A DNA stretch of 47,159 nt from Phaeodactylibacter sp. Its GTDB lineage: Bacteria > Bacteroidota > Bacteroidia > Chitinophagales > Saprospiraceae. The stretch lies in NCBI RefSeq assembly GCF_022763345.1, contig NZ_JALEGS010000114.1:1-47159 (forward strand), read 5' to 3'. The position numbers were made by a program, and so were the translations under genes. The notes beneath the pieces are model-generated. The model ran no database searches, was not told the DNA's origin, and saw nothing but the letters and a program-made list of their open reading frames with translations. Positions within the stretch are counted from its first letter, which is position 1. Each line of letters starts with the position of its first letter. This document shows, one piece after another, positions 34,132 through 43,274 of this stretch.

Positions 34132-35297
34132 AGCACCAATCCTTTGAGGTACTCCCCTTCCGGATGGAAAATCCCCACCGGGTGGTCGGCCGGCTGCGAA
34201 AGCTGATGCATAATACGGGCATTACGGCCGGCTTCGTGAGCAGCTGCCACGATGGTATTATTGAACAAGGCCCGGTCTACCACCTGAGAGCAGGAGAAAG
34301 TAAAGAGTAATCCCCCCGGCTTTACTTTTTGAAGAGCCAGCGCATTCAGGCGTTTGTACCCCTGCACAGCATTGTGGCGTTTTTTGATATTTTTGGCGAA
34401 AGCCGGCGGGTCTACAATCACGATATCGTAGTCTGCGGGCGCTTCTTTCAGGAATGCCATGACATCCTGAGTGTGGCTTTGGTGAAGCCCCGACTCGAAG
34501 TTCCCCAGTTCCACATTCCGGTCGGTCAGCGCCATAGCGGTTTGAGAAACATCTACCGATTCCACCTGCCGCGCACCAGCCTGTAGCGCGTAGATGGAAA
34601 AGCCTCCGGTATAGCAAAAGGTGTTGAGCACTTTTTTACCGGGCGCGTACTGAGCGAGCAGTTGCCGGTTTTCCCGCTGATCCAGGAAAAAGCCGGTTTT
34701 TTGCCCGGTTTCCCAGTCGACCTGAAAAGTATGGCCGTACTCTAAAACCTCATTAGGAGCTCCTTCGCCCCATATGTAAGCATTCTTTACACTTTCGCCA
34801 TAGTTGCGAGGCAGGGTTTCGGCACTCTTATCGTAAATAGCGCTGAGCTGCGTTCCCATCGCCTGGCGCAGGGCGTTGACAATCTGCTCCATCGCCCGGT
34901 GCATGCCAATGGAGTGGCATTGCACCACTGCCATACCTGCATAATAGTCAATAATCAGCCCGGGCAGCCCATCACCCTCCGCATGAATGAGCCGGTAGGC
35001 GTTGAGGTCATCCCGCTGCGTAAGCCCCAGCGTGGACCGGTAAGCATACGCATTTTGCAGGCGTTGATTCCAGAAGGCCTGATCGGGCGCTGTATCCCCA
35101 AATACGATCATGCGCACCATGATGCTGCCGTGCTGGAAGTGCCCGGCACCAAAAACTTCCCCGTCTTCTCCAACCACCTGCACAAGGTCGCCATCCTGAA
35201 CGCCTTCCGGTGTGCTTTTGATGGCTCCGCTAAAAACCCAAGGGTGGCGGCGGCGCAGGGCTGCCGCTTTCTTTTTCCGAATTACAACTTGCTTCAT
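34119..35297 (-). CDS. rlmI: 23S rRNA m5C methyltransferase RlmI-like
   Basis: The 392-residue protein has an N-terminal PUA domain (RRRHPWVFSGAIKS, VVGEDGEVFGAGHF) and a Rossmann methyltransferase domain (VLNTFCYTGGFSIYALQAGA, IVIVDPPAFAKN). The catalytic Cys motif FTFSCSQ is near the end. RlmI methylates C5 of a cytosine in 23S rRNA (C1962 in E. coli). It is the last gene of a minus-strand run with the BioD-like ATPase 19 bases upstream. Confidence 0.92.
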   Translation of the reverse strand: MKQVVIRKKKAAALRRRHPWVFSGAIKSTPEGVQDGDLVQVVGEDGEVFGAGHFQHGSIMVRMIVFGDTAPDQAFWNQRLQNAYAYRSTLGLTQRDDLNAYRLIHAEGDGLPGLIIDYYAGMAVVQCHSIGMHRAMEQIVNALRQAMGTQLSAIYDKSAETLPRNYGESVKNAYIWGEGAPNEVLEYGHTFQVDWETGQKTGFFLDQRENRQLLAQYAPGKKVLNTFCYTGGFSIYALQAGARQVESVDVSQTAMALTDRNVELGNFESGLHQSHTQDVMAFLKEAPADYDIVIVDPPAFAKNIKKRHNAVQGYKRLNALALQKVKPGGLLFTFSCSQVVDRALFNNTIVAAAHEAGRNARIMHQLSQPADHPVGIFHPEGEYLKGLVLYVD

Positions 35298-35316
35298 GCC
35301 GCAAAGGTAGGCAAGA

Positions 35317-36435
35317 TCAGCTCAATTTCTGCAGTTCCTCAATCATCAGGTCAAAATTCACATGCTCGCGGATCAGAGTAATGGCCCGTTTGATTTTCCA
35401 GGGGGTACGGGTATTGATCTTCACCTCGATGCGGCTTACCTTGACTACCGAACCATAAGTATCAAGCTGTGTGGTAATGACTGGAATCTCATTTTTAATG
35501 AAATAGGGGTGCTCCATTTCTTCAGGTTTATACCAGTTGGCCTGTTTGCCATCGCCGGTCACGATTACACCGGACAGCGGAGTGCGTTTCAGGTTTTTCA
35601 CTTTGGCAATATGCTTGACTTTTTCGATGGCCTCGTTCAGGCGCTTGTGGCTCACCACCAGGAGGATGTTGCGGAAAGCACTGAATTCATTGAGGTCGAC
35701 CAATGAACCTGCCATAATGTCTTCCACCCGGTTATTGAGGCGGTGGCCATTAAAGACCACCCGGCCGCCAACGACTTCATTGACCGTCTCCATGATGGGA
35801 AACAACAAGGTCTTATCAAAAGGGACGACCCCGAGCAAAGGGATGCCCATACGTTCCAGCTTCTTACCGACAAACTGCGTGACCTCGTCGTGCTTCTCCG
35901 GGATGACCTTGTTGACAATCACGCCGAGCAGCGGGAGGTTTTGTTCCCGGAACAGCGCCATGCTCATAATCAGGCGGTCAATGGTACGCCCAATCCCGCC
36001 TTCTACCACCATAACCACAGCCGCATCGAGCATTTTGGCCACATCAGCGTTGGAGAGGTCTACCACGCCGCCCACGCCCGGGTGGCCGGTCCCTTCGTAA
36101 ACCATGATATCAAAATCAGGCTCCAGCTTGCTAGCCGCTTCATGGATGGCCTGGGGATAATTGTAATCTTCAGGGTTAGCAAGGTAAGCTTTGGTAGCGC
36201 CCCGCCCGAGAATGACCGGGCTGTGGTACTCTGGCATCAGCTCAAATCCAATCACCTGGGAAAAGAGGACCGCATCTTTATCTGCTGTCTTTCCATTGAC
36301 TGTGAGGTGCTGCTGTCCGACCGGTTTGCAATAACCCGTATTGTAGCCCATTTTTTGCAGGTTCGCTACAATGCCCAGTGTAGACGTGGTCTTACCAATA
36401 TGCTGCCCGGTCGCAGCGACATAGATATTTTTCAT
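35317..36435 (-). CDS. BioD-like P-loop ATPase with DRTGG domain
   Basis: The 372-residue protein begins with a P-loop (AATGQHIGKTTSTLG, residues ~7-20) of the dethiobiotin-synthetase/cobyrinate-synthase fold (MVYEGTGHPGVGG, VVMVVEGGIGRTIDRLIMSM, LLGVIVNKVIPEKHDEV). A DRTGG-type domain (~215-330) with GVIVTGDGKQ follows, as at the N-terminus of some phosphotransacetylases. It lacks the acetyltransferase part. Function is not established; it is probably a regulatory or metal/nucleotide-binding ATPase of the cytoplasm. It precedes rlmI closely. Confidence 0.85.
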   Translation of the reverse strand: MKNIYVAATGQHIGKTTSTLGIVANLQKMGYNTGYCKPVGQQHLTVNGKTADKDAVLFSQVIGFELMPEYHSPVILGRGATKAYLANPEDYNYPQAIHEAASKLEPDFDIMVYEGTGHPGVGGVVDLSNADVAKMLDAAVVMVVEGGIGRTIDRLIMSMALFREQNLPLLGVIVNKVIPEKHDEVTQFVGKKLERMGIPLLGVVPFDKTLLFPIMETVNEVVGGRVVFNGHRLNNRVEDIMAGSLVDLNEFSAFRNILLVVSHKRLNEAIEKVKHIAKVKNLKRTPLSGVIVTGDGKQANWYKPEEMEHPYFIKNEIPVITTQLDTYGSVVKVSRIEVKINTRTPWKIKRAITLIREHVNFDLMIEELQKLS

Positions 36436-36559
36436 ATGCGCTCTGTTTGAGAGCGGTTAAGGTAGGGATTTTTTCTCACCTGAGAAGGGGATTTGAGCAA
36501 CTGTAAGGCAGCAAAAGGCCCCGCCCTACCCGCTCGCATTCCAAGGCTTGGACGCCCTG

Positions 36560-38074
36560 TCACCCCTTCAGCGCGGCCCGGTTGATTTTACCCGTATCGT
36601 TTTTGGGCAATTCGTCCAGGAAGACGATGTCCCGTGGCACCTTAAATTTGGCCAGATGCGCTTTGCAATGGGCACGCAGGGTTTCTGCCTCCTCGCTTTT
36701 GCCAGTGGCGTGCAGTACAACGAAAGCCCGCCCAGACTCCCCCCATTTCTCATCCGGCACACCGATCACAGCAGCTTCAGCTACTGCGGGGTGCGCCTGC
36801 AGGACCCGCTCCACTTCTGCCGGATAGACGTTCTCGCCCCCGGAAATGTACATGTTCTTGATGCGGTCCACCACAAAGAAGTAGTGCCCTTCGTCCGCCC
36901 TTACCATATCGCCGGTGTGGAACCAGCCATCGGTAATTGATTTTTGTGTGGCGGCTTCATTTTGCCAGTAGCCCGGGGTGACCATTGGGCCCTTTAGCCA
37001 GAGTTCACCGGGCGTACCAGGAGCAACGTCCTTTCCTTGCGCATCCACGATTCGGGTTTGCACGTAAAAGTTGGGCCGCCCAATCGAGCCTTTTTTCCGG
37101 ATGGCATCGGCCTGATGCAGGGAGAATAAATTGGGGCCTACTTCGGTCATGCCATAGCCCTGCCGCACCGGCACGCCTTTTTCATCCCACTTCTCGATAA
37201 GCGGGATTGGCATAGGCTCTCCACCGACGATCAGATAGTGCAGGTCGGGGAATTCCGCCGCTTCAAAGCCTGGTGCATCCGCCATCATTTTCAGAATGGT
37301 GGGGACACCCATGAAAAGCGTTGCCCGTTCCTCCTGCAACAGCTGCAGCACCTGTTCCGGGTCAAACTTACGCATAAGCACGGTGTAGGCGCCATGATGC
37401 AGGAAGGGCGTGGTCAGCACGTTCCACCCTCCGGTATGAAAAGGCGGCATCACGTTAACCGTACGGCTTTCCGTATTGACGATGAGGCTCATAGCCGTAT
37501 TGATGCTGTTCCAAAAGAGCATTTTGTGGCTGTAAATCGCGCCTTTAGGGAAACCGGTGGTACCTGAAGTGTAAAGGATGAAAGCCGGATGGTCCTCCCC
37601 TACCGGTTGCAAGGGGAAAGGAGGCTGCGTTTCGTCTTTCTGAGCCTCACAGAAGGCCTGTAAAGTGGCCCAGGGCAGGTAGTGGGGCACTTTTGCCAGC
37701 ACCTCACCGGCCTTGAGGGTTGCCTCAAACTTGTCTTCACAGATCACCAGCTTTGGTGCACTGTCTTTAAGCAGGTAATCGAGCTCAGCTGATGCCAATC
37801 GGTAATTGAGGGGGACGAGCACAAAGCCCATGCGCTGCATCGCGGCAAACAGGGCAATGTACTCCAGGTTATTTTCTGCCAGCAGTGCAATACGGTCGCC
37901 CGTTTGCACCCCATACTGTTGCTGTAAATAGGTACAGAGCGCATCACTGAGCCGGCCGAGCTGCCCGTAGGTCAGCGTATGCCCTGTTTCTGCTTCCTTT
38001 ACGGCAACTTTTTCCGGGCTGTAGAGCGCCCACCGGGCGGTCCAGTCTTGTTGGGGTATGGTTTGTGGTTGCAT
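36560..38074 (-). CDS. AMP-binding acyl-CoA ligase
   Basis: The 504-residue protein has the adenylate-forming motifs: P-loop A3 at ~168-178 (YTSGTTGFPKG), QGYGMTEVG, GWFHTGD and the A10 Lys near 496 (TGKINRAALKG). It activates a carboxylic acid with ATP and transfers it to CoA. Its closest resemblance is to medium- or long-chain fatty-acid CoA ligases. It follows the ketosynthase III gene by 223 bases on the same strand, separated by an inverted repeat. Confidence 0.92.
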   Translation of the reverse strand: MQPQTIPQQDWTARWALYSPEKVAVKEAETGHTLTYGQLGRLSDALCTYLQQQYGVQTGDRIALLAENNLEYIALFAAMQRMGFVLVPLNYRLASAELDYLLKDSAPKLVICEDKFEATLKAGEVLAKVPHYLPWATLQAFCEAQKDETQPPFPLQPVGEDHPAFILYTSGTTGFPKGAIYSHKMLFWNSINTAMSLIVNTESRTVNVMPPFHTGGWNVLTTPFLHHGAYTVLMRKFDPEQVLQLLQEERATLFMGVPTILKMMADAPGFEAAEFPDLHYLIVGGEPMPIPLIEKWDEKGVPVRQGYGMTEVGPNLFSLHQADAIRKKGSIGRPNFYVQTRIVDAQGKDVAPGTPGELWLKGPMVTPGYWQNEAATQKSITDGWFHTGDMVRADEGHYFFVVDRIKNMYISGGENVYPAEVERVLQAHPAVAEAAVIGVPDEKWGESGRAFVVLHATGKSEEAETLRAHCKAHLAKFKVPRDIVFLDELPKNDTGKINRAALKG

Positions 38075-38149
38075 GGTGGTTAGGGTTTCGTACTATGCTA
38101 AACGCTATTTTATACCGGCAAAATACTTCTTTGTTAGGTCTTCGTGCAA

Positions 38150-38295
38150 AGTAAGGCAGAGGGTGCACGCAAAGGGCGCAAAGGAAGGACGGACTGAATG
38201 TCTGCTGTAGAGGGAACGCAGAGCAGTGCCAGGGCTCCGGATTTTACCTCTTCGCGGTCTTTGCGTGCCCCCCTCTCCGCGCTCTCTGCGTGAAC
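38150..38295. repeat. Imperfect inverted repeat of CTTTGCG-type intergenic units
   Basis: The left part (38155-38188) read on the minus strand gives CCTTTGCGCCCTTTGCGTGC then ACCCTCTGC. The right part (38247-38280) on the plus strand gives CTTCGCGGTCTTTGCGTGC then CCCCCTCTCC. A shorter nested hairpin CTGCT...AGCAG lies between. Such short 'CTTTGCG' units are common between genes in Bacteroidota. It lies between the ketosynthase stop and the ligase start. Confidence 0.7.
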
Positions 38296-38297
38296 CC

Positions 38298-39302
38298 CTA
38301 TTCCAGCTCCTCCCCAAAGCGCACCGCAGCACTGGCAAAAGCCAGCCCACCGCCCGAGCCAATGAAGTAGGCCAGCTGCCCGGCTTTGAGCTTGCCTTCT
38401 TCGTAAGCCTTGTTAAACGCCATCGGAATGCAGGCCGAGCCGGTGTAGCCATAATAATGCATCACGGTATGAGCTTTTTCACGGGGTTGCCCAAGGCGGT
38501 CCATCGTCTCCCAAATACTGTGGATGTTGATCTGAGTGATAAAGAAGTGATCGATCTCCTCATTGCTGACCCCAATGCGATGGCTCAGCCCATTGGCCAT
38601 TTTAGACCAGATTTCCGGATTGAGCTCCTTCGGGAATTTGCGGACAAACTGCAATTGGTGCCCATGCTGTTCGATCATCTCGTGCGTCACCGGTTGCTTG
38701 GCCGCACCACCGTAGATGCCCATCCATTCGTTGTACTGCCCTTCGGTGATCAGCTCGGTGGCCAACACGCCCTTTGAGGTGTCCTCGCCGGCTTTCAGCA
38801 CCACAGCCCCAGCCCCATCAGCAAAGAGCGTGACCGTCTTTTTGTCGGCTTTATTCAGGTATTTACTCATGGCGTACGCCCCGATCACGAGCACGTGATT
38901 GTACTGCTCGTCAGAACGGATGTATTTGGAGCCTATGTCCATGGCCGTTACAAAGCCCGCACAGGCGGTATTGATGTCGAAGGTCCCGGCATTTTTCGCC
39001 CCCAGGCGGTCCTGCACCACAGAAGAGGTCGAAGGAGAAATAAACTCCGGCGTATCCGTGGAGATGATGATCAGGTCAAGATCTTCCGGTTGCAGCCCGG
39101 CACGCTCCAGCGCCTGAAGAGCGGCTTTTTCACTGAGGTCAGCCGTGCTTTCTTCCTCCGTACACCAGCGGCGCTCGTAAATGGCGACGTTCTCCCGCAA
39201 CCAGGTGTCGACATCTTCTCCCAAGGTTTCATTGAAATAACTATTCGGTATGACCTGCTCCGGTGCATAGGCTCCCACAGAGCAGATGTAAGCATTGCGC
39301 AT
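38298..39302 (-). CDS. Ketoacyl-ACP synthase III family protein lacking the decarboxylation His and Asn
   Basis: The start at 39302 (MRNAYICSVGAYAP) gives 334 residues, normal for FabH. Catalytic Cys114 is in INTACAGFV. Aligned to E. coli FabH, the His of PHQAN is Thr256 (FITQIN) and the Asn of the GNTSA loop is Tyr286 (YGYTGSACIP). Q257 and N259 are kept, and the GSGGG C-terminal loop is present. Without His and Asn, decarboxylative malonyl condensation is doubtful. Acyl transfer or ester/thioester formation, as reported for other ketosynthase III relatives lacking one of these residues, is more likely. The CoA ligase downstream on the same strand may supply its substrate. Confidence 0.88.
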   Translation of the reverse strand: MRNAYICSVGAYAPEQVIPNSYFNETLGEDVDTWLRENVAIYERRWCTEEESTADLSEKAALQALERAGLQPEDLDLIIISTDTPEFISPSTSSVVQDRLGAKNAGTFDINTACAGFVTAMDIGSKYIRSDEQYNHVLVIGAYAMSKYLNKADKKTVTLFADGAGAVVLKAGEDTSKGVLATELITEGQYNEWMGIYGGAAKQPVTHEMIEQHGHQLQFVRKFPKELNPEIWSKMANGLSHRIGVSNEEIDHFFITQINIHSIWETMDRLGQPREKAHTVMHYYGYTGSACIPMAFNKAYEEGKLKAGQLAYFIGSGGGLAFASAAVRFGEELE

Positions 39303-39449
39303 GCGCTGAATTGGTTTTGATTTCGAATAAAAAGCTAATGTAGTATTTGCCGTCCGTTTTTTCCATTGGAGGCAAAAAAGAAAGGGCATGCCCGTAAAGT
39401 CAAGGCCTTTTTTACGAACATGCCCTCATGGTGCTTCCGGACTGCCTAA

Positions 39450-41957
39450 TTAAAGATTGATCCGGAACTCGAGCGTATAAATACCGCGGGTTGGCGCGGC
39501 TGCTGTAAATTCGCGTAGCTCTTGATTGAAGAGGTTAACCGCTGATAAGTTGACCTGATAACGGTCATTAAAGCGGTAACCGAGGTTTAAGTCAAAGGTC
39601 ACAAATCCGCCTAGCGGGCCGTAGTTGTAAGTATCGGCGCTACGGGCATCTTCGATGATCGGGCGGCCACGATAGGTAAGGTCGGGATAAGACCTCGAGG
39701 CAATCTGGAAGCTGGAGAAGTAGTCAAACTCTTCCACCCAGCGGGCATAAAGGCCGGCTGAGAATTTTTCATCGGAATAATCCAGCCCGATGCCGCCTTT
39801 GTTCGTCGGTGCGTTCACCAAAATATCCAGGAAGTTCACCACGCCATCGCCATTGAAGTCATTCTCTGCGTTGTCCTCATCCACGCTCCAGTCAAAGTAG
39901 GAGTAGTTGGCGGTCATGCTGAATTCCGGCGTGAAGTAGTAGGTGGCTGAAAAGTCTGCACCATAGGTATTGACCAGGCCAAAGTTGATGTAAGTCGCAA
40001 CCAGCCCTCCATAGGCACCAAAACCGGACTGCACATCCTCAATAGGCTGATCGCCACGGGCCGTTGTCACCCCAACTACAGTGACCGGGCTCAGGAAATC
40101 TTCAGAAATATTGTAATAAGCATTCGCATCAATAAACAGCTTATTGGGGATCACCTGGCCGCGGTAGCCCAGCTCAATCGTCTGCAGGCGTTCTACTGTT
40201 TGCTTAGGCACCATTGTGCCGTCAGCCAGGGTGAAGCCATCCGCATTGCCCAGGATCAAACCGCTGAACAGGTCACCGAACATATTGAGAATAGTAGGGG
40301 CGGCAATGCCCTGCCCGTAAGTCAGGCGCCAGCTGCCATAGTCTCCAATTTTCAGCAGGCCGAATTTCGGTACAAAGTTCGCCTCGTACACATCATGGTA
40401 ATCGTAGCGGGCGGCACCAATTGCTTTAAACCCGCCACCGAAGTTGTAGGTCAGGTGCGCATAGGCGCCGTACTGATTGACGACGATATTATCGCCATCC
40501 CAAAACGGATTGAACTCATTCTCAATGAGGTAGGTGCCGTTAGAGTTGGCACGGTCTTGCTGCCACTGCGCACCGGCAATCAGCTCCAGCCCGCCAAAAT
40601 TTTCGTTGTACTGAATCTCTGCATTGGACCGGCTGGAGGCATCCTGAAATAACGCACCTGTTTCGTAAGAATAATCGCCCCGGGCTTCTTCATCGCTCAG
40701 GCCCTCCAGGTCAATACCCGTATAATAACGCTTGGTACGGTCGTCAATAGAATACGTGTCATCGGTGCTGCTACCGGTGTAGTAAAACTGGGCAAAGAAG
40801 TTCTTGTAATTCACCCGGGCTTGCGCAAAGTAGACCTGCCAGTCGATGATCTGATTCCGGCCCACGTTGGTTGGCGACAGGTAATTGCTGTTGCTATAGC
40901 CGGTGTTGAAAATGAATTCAAGGTCGTTTGTTGGGGTATAATACAGGGCGCCTTCCAATCTCGTGAAGTCAATACCCCGGTCAAGCTCCAGTTCTTCGTA
41001 CCCCTCTGCGATACCATCAGGGCCTTCATACTCCGGTGTGCCGCGCAAGTTGCCCTTGGCGTCGAGCCGGTCGATGAAAATAGAGTCCGCCCATTCAAAT
41101 TCTGTAGCGGCTGAGTACTCGCCAAGGATTTTGTAGGCGAATTTGTCATTCACTTTGTTGGCGTGCCGCAGGCGCACCGAGTAGAGCGGGTCGCCATCGC
41201 CACTGACACCACCGTTAAGCGTGATGGTCGTGCCCTCAGAGGTGCGGGGATCTTTGGTCACAATATTGAGCAATCCATTGTGAGCATTGGGGCCATACAT
41301 GGTCGCATTGGGGCCGAGCACAACCTCCACCCGCTCAATGTCTTCTTTGATGGTGGTATTCAGCGGGCCAAAAGGCAGGCCGGTAGCGATAAGTGTGGAG
41401 TAACGCCCGTCAGTCACCTGAAGGTTCTTGGCATTGAAATTGGAGTTGAAGCCCCGGATGTTGAAGGCCGGTGTGGCAATACCCGCCCGGAAGTAATCCA
41501 CCCCTTTCTGCCGGGCAATCAGTTCCGCAGGATTACCTGCATATTCCTGAATTTGGCGGGCGAAAATCGTTTCGATAGTCGCCGGGCTTTCCACCAGCTT
41601 TTCCGGACGCTTGGAACCGGATACCACCACTTCGCTACCGATAATTCCACCGGCAGACATGGTAAAATCCTGCTCTACCTGACCGCCTTCTTCTACACGC
41701 ACAGTGGCTTTGGAAGGCTGATAACTCACGTAGGATACCACAATCGTGTAAGTGCCCGGTTTGACGTTGACGAGATAGCGGCCATCCTCGTCCGTGGACG
41801 TCCCAATAGAGGACCCTTCAATCAGAATATTGGCGCCGATCAGCGGCTCATTGGTAAGATCATCGGTGACTACACCGAAAATTTGCCCGGTTTGCGCCCA
41901 TGCCGACAGGCATAGCAATACCAGGACTGCAAGGGTAAACAGTCGTTTCATAAACAT
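39450..41957 (-). CDS. TonB-dependent outer-membrane receptor
   Basis: The start at 41957 follows an AG-rich site (AGAGAAAAGACC) and leads to the signal peptide (MKRLFTLAVLVLLCLSAWAQ). A carboxypeptidase-regulatory fold (~25-110), plug (ESPATIETIFARQIQEYAG, FNIRGFNSNF, GPNATMYGPNAHNGLLNIV) and barrel ending in LEFRINL follow. The protein has 835 residues. Its ligand is unknown. It is divergent from a small Lys/Cys-rich protein gene, and a -33/-7 pair at 42088-42058 is its likely promoter. Confidence 0.92.
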   Translation of the reverse strand: MFMKRLFTLAVLVLLCLSAWAQTGQIFGVVTDDLTNEPLIGANILIEGSSIGTSTDEDGRYLVNVKPGTYTIVVSYVSYQPSKATVRVEEGGQVEQDFTMSAGGIIGSEVVVSGSKRPEKLVESPATIETIFARQIQEYAGNPAELIARQKGVDYFRAGIATPAFNIRGFNSNFNAKNLQVTDGRYSTLIATGLPFGPLNTTIKEDIERVEVVLGPNATMYGPNAHNGLLNIVTKDPRTSEGTTITLNGGVSGDGDPLYSVRLRHANKVNDKFAYKILGEYSAATEFEWADSIFIDRLDAKGNLRGTPEYEGPDGIAEGYEELELDRGIDFTRLEGALYYTPTNDLEFIFNTGYSNSNYLSPTNVGRNQIIDWQVYFAQARVNYKNFFAQFYYTGSSTDDTYSIDDRTKRYYTGIDLEGLSDEEARGDYSYETGALFQDASSRSNAEIQYNENFGGLELIAGAQWQQDRANSNGTYLIENEFNPFWDGDNIVVNQYGAYAHLTYNFGGGFKAIGAARYDYHDVYEANFVPKFGLLKIGDYGSWRLTYGQGIAAPTILNMFGDLFSGLILGNADGFTLADGTMVPKQTVERLQTIELGYRGQVIPNKLFIDANAYYNISEDFLSPVTVVGVTTARGDQPIEDVQSGFGAYGGLVATYINFGLVNTYGADFSATYYFTPEFSMTANYSYFDWSVDEDNAENDFNGDGVVNFLDILVNAPTNKGGIGLDYSDEKFSAGLYARWVEEFDYFSSFQIASRSYPDLTYRGRPIIEDARSADTYNYGPLGGFVTFDLNLGYRFNDRYQVNLSAVNLFNQELREFTAAAPTRGIYTLEFRINL

Positions 41958-42057
41958 GGTCTTTTCTCTTTCGGTTAGAACAATCAGGCAATAGACCCTC
42001 AATGACTAAAATTTAAAGCCACTCAAGAAAGCTATTGCCAATTAAAATTCGGATGAC

Positions 42058-42088
42058 CAAAATTAGGAATCGGGGCTTCCATACCAAG
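42058..42088 (-). promoter_or_regulatory. Promoter of the TonB receptor gene
   Basis: On the minus strand CTTG (42088-42085), 19 bases and TAATTTTG (42065-42058) fit the Bacteroidota -33/-7 pattern. The leader to the start would be about 90 bases. Confidence 0.5.
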
Positions 42089-42250
42089 AGCCATTGACAT
42101 TCACCATGGCTTGACTTAAAACGTCGATTCCCCAAAAAACCACGCTAAGCTCCTGTTTTATAAAGCTTAATAGTTTCCAAACCGAGACCCTGACTTGCTA
42201 ATCTTTTTTATGGCACTCCCATGACAAAAAAGGTGACATTCGTCATTCCA

Positions 42251-42284
42251 ATTTAGAACCAGCTTATTTTAAATTTGTCTAAAT
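42251..42284 (+). promoter_or_regulatory. Promoter and TTTAGA-type inverted repeat before the Lys/Cys-rich gene
   Basis: TAAATTTG at 42270-42277 matches the -7 consensus and gives a leader of about 38 bases. ATTTAGA (42251-42257) and TCTAAAT (42278-42284) are inverted copies flanking it. A TTTAGAC half-site on the other strand resembles iron-responsive DtxR-type sites, which is inference. No clear -33 TTG is present. Confidence 0.5.
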
Positions 42285-42320
42285 AAAACTAACGATTCAT
42301 TCTATCAACAAGCAAAAGCC

Positions 42321-42470
42321 ATGACCAGAAGATCGACCAACCGGACCGATGCCGACCCAACAGCAGTACGCATGCCATTTCCGCTCCCCATCGTGGAAGC
42401 CAAGAAGAAGAAAAAGTGCTGTAAGAAGTATAAGAAAGGGAAGCGGTGCAAGAAGTGCCCGGATTGCTAG
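42321..42470 (+). CDS. Small Lys/Cys-rich protein
   Basis: This 49-residue protein is shorter than the usual gene-calling cut-offs. The N-terminal half is Arg/Thr/Pro-rich (MTRRSTNRTDADPTAVRMPF). The C-terminal half is KKKKKCC-KKYKKGKR-CKKCPDC, with five Cys and about twelve Lys, a possible zinc- or iron-binding or nucleic-acid-binding tail. There is no signal peptide. A -7 box and an inverted repeat precede it at the expected distance, and the Cys-spaced tail is hard to explain as noncoding sequence. It is divergent from the TonB receptor, and I recall similar KKCC-KKC-P tails near receptor genes in Bacteroidota, without being able to verify it. Confidence 0.65.
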   Translation: MTRRSTNRTDADPTAVRMPFPLPIVEAKKKKKCCKKYKKGKRCKKCPDC

Positions 42471-42563
42471 TGCGGCCAGGCCGAATTAACTGATTGCGTT
42501 TTTACGGTCAAGCCCGTTTTCAGTGCCTGATCTTTAGCTGTTAAAGATTTGCGCCTCCATCCG

Positions 42564-43217
42564 CTAGGCACGCTTCAGCTCAAAGACCCAGTAATCGAAC
42601 AAGCCGCCGGGCTTCAGCAGCTGTTTGCGCAAGATGCTGAAGCCTGCTCTTTCCACTTGTGTTTCGTACTGAGTTAGGGTATACTGATGCGGGTGCAATA
42701 CATCTCCGGGAATTGCAGCAAAAACCGGTTGCAATATCGGATAGCGGTGCGCATCCACGGAAAGCCAGCAAGTTCCATCAGGTTTGAGGGCTTGCCGCAA
42801 CCGTAGGAGGGCCAGTTGCATATCCGCGACGTGATTGATGACGTTGAGGCAGAAAACGTAGTCGTAGACGGCTTCTTCCACAAGGTCCTCCAGTGCCATT
42901 TGCCGAAAGGCGACCTCCACATACTGCGCAGGCTGAAAATGCGGCAGTACCTGATAACGTTCCAAAAGAGGGTCTACAGCGGTGACGGCAGCCCCCTCCA
43001 GCACCATAAAAATACCCGCAGGTCCACAGCCGGCATCCAGCACCGTGCTCCCCGGAGGCACGGCTATGCATAGCTCTTTCATTACATGCTGCCAGTAAGC
43101 CGCTTTCTGCGCCAGGTAACCTTCCGGTTTTTTTTTCGACAAGTAGTGTTTCCACCAATGGATTTCTGCCCATTGTGCAATCTTCCACCTTAAATTAGAA
43201 TGTTGTTTTTTTGCCAT
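42564..43217 (-). CDS. Class I SAM-dependent methyltransferase
   Basis: The start at 43217 (MAKKQHSNLRWKIAQWAEIH) is preferred over an in-frame TTG at 43250. The Rossmann motifs TVLDAGCGPAGIFMVLEG, VTAVDPLLERY and FCLNVINHVADMQLALLRLRQ place it among class I methyltransferases acting on small molecules or lipids (quinone/sterol-like). The target is unknown. It stands alone, divergent from the Smr gene. Confidence 0.88.
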   Translation of the reverse strand: MAKKQHSNLRWKIAQWAEIHWWKHYLSKKKPEGYLAQKAAYWQHVMKELCIAVPPGSTVLDAGCGPAGIFMVLEGAAVTAVDPLLERYQVLPHFQPAQYVEVAFRQMALEDLVEEAVYDYVFCLNVINHVADMQLALLRLRQALKPDGTCWLSVDAHRYPILQPVFAAIPGDVLHPHQYTLTQYETQVERAGFSILRKQLLKPGGLFDYWVFELKRA

Positions 43218-43274
43218 GACCGGTGAGCGTCGTACTTTGTGAGCGTTCAAAGGTAATGAAAATCAAAAAAGGCC

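Larger units (their letters stand above)
42003..42320. other. Intergenic region with divergent promoters
   Basis: Apart from the two promoters listed separately (42058-42088 minus, 42251-42284 plus) I see no coding frame or RNA gene here. It is AT-rich, which is common for regulatory regions. Confidence 0.5.

Noticed and set aside
35743..36450. Plus-strand reading frame of 235 codons
   Set aside because: It is the complement of the BioD-like ATPase, which has a P-loop and DRTGG features.
36538..36550. TCCAAG-G-CTTGGA palindrome after the acyl-CoA ligase
   Set aside because: A one-base centre and short arms with no T tract make it unconvincing as a terminator.
41163..41915. Plus-strand reading frame of 250 codons
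   Set aside because: It is antisense to the plug region of the second TonB receptor and lacks any family resemblance.
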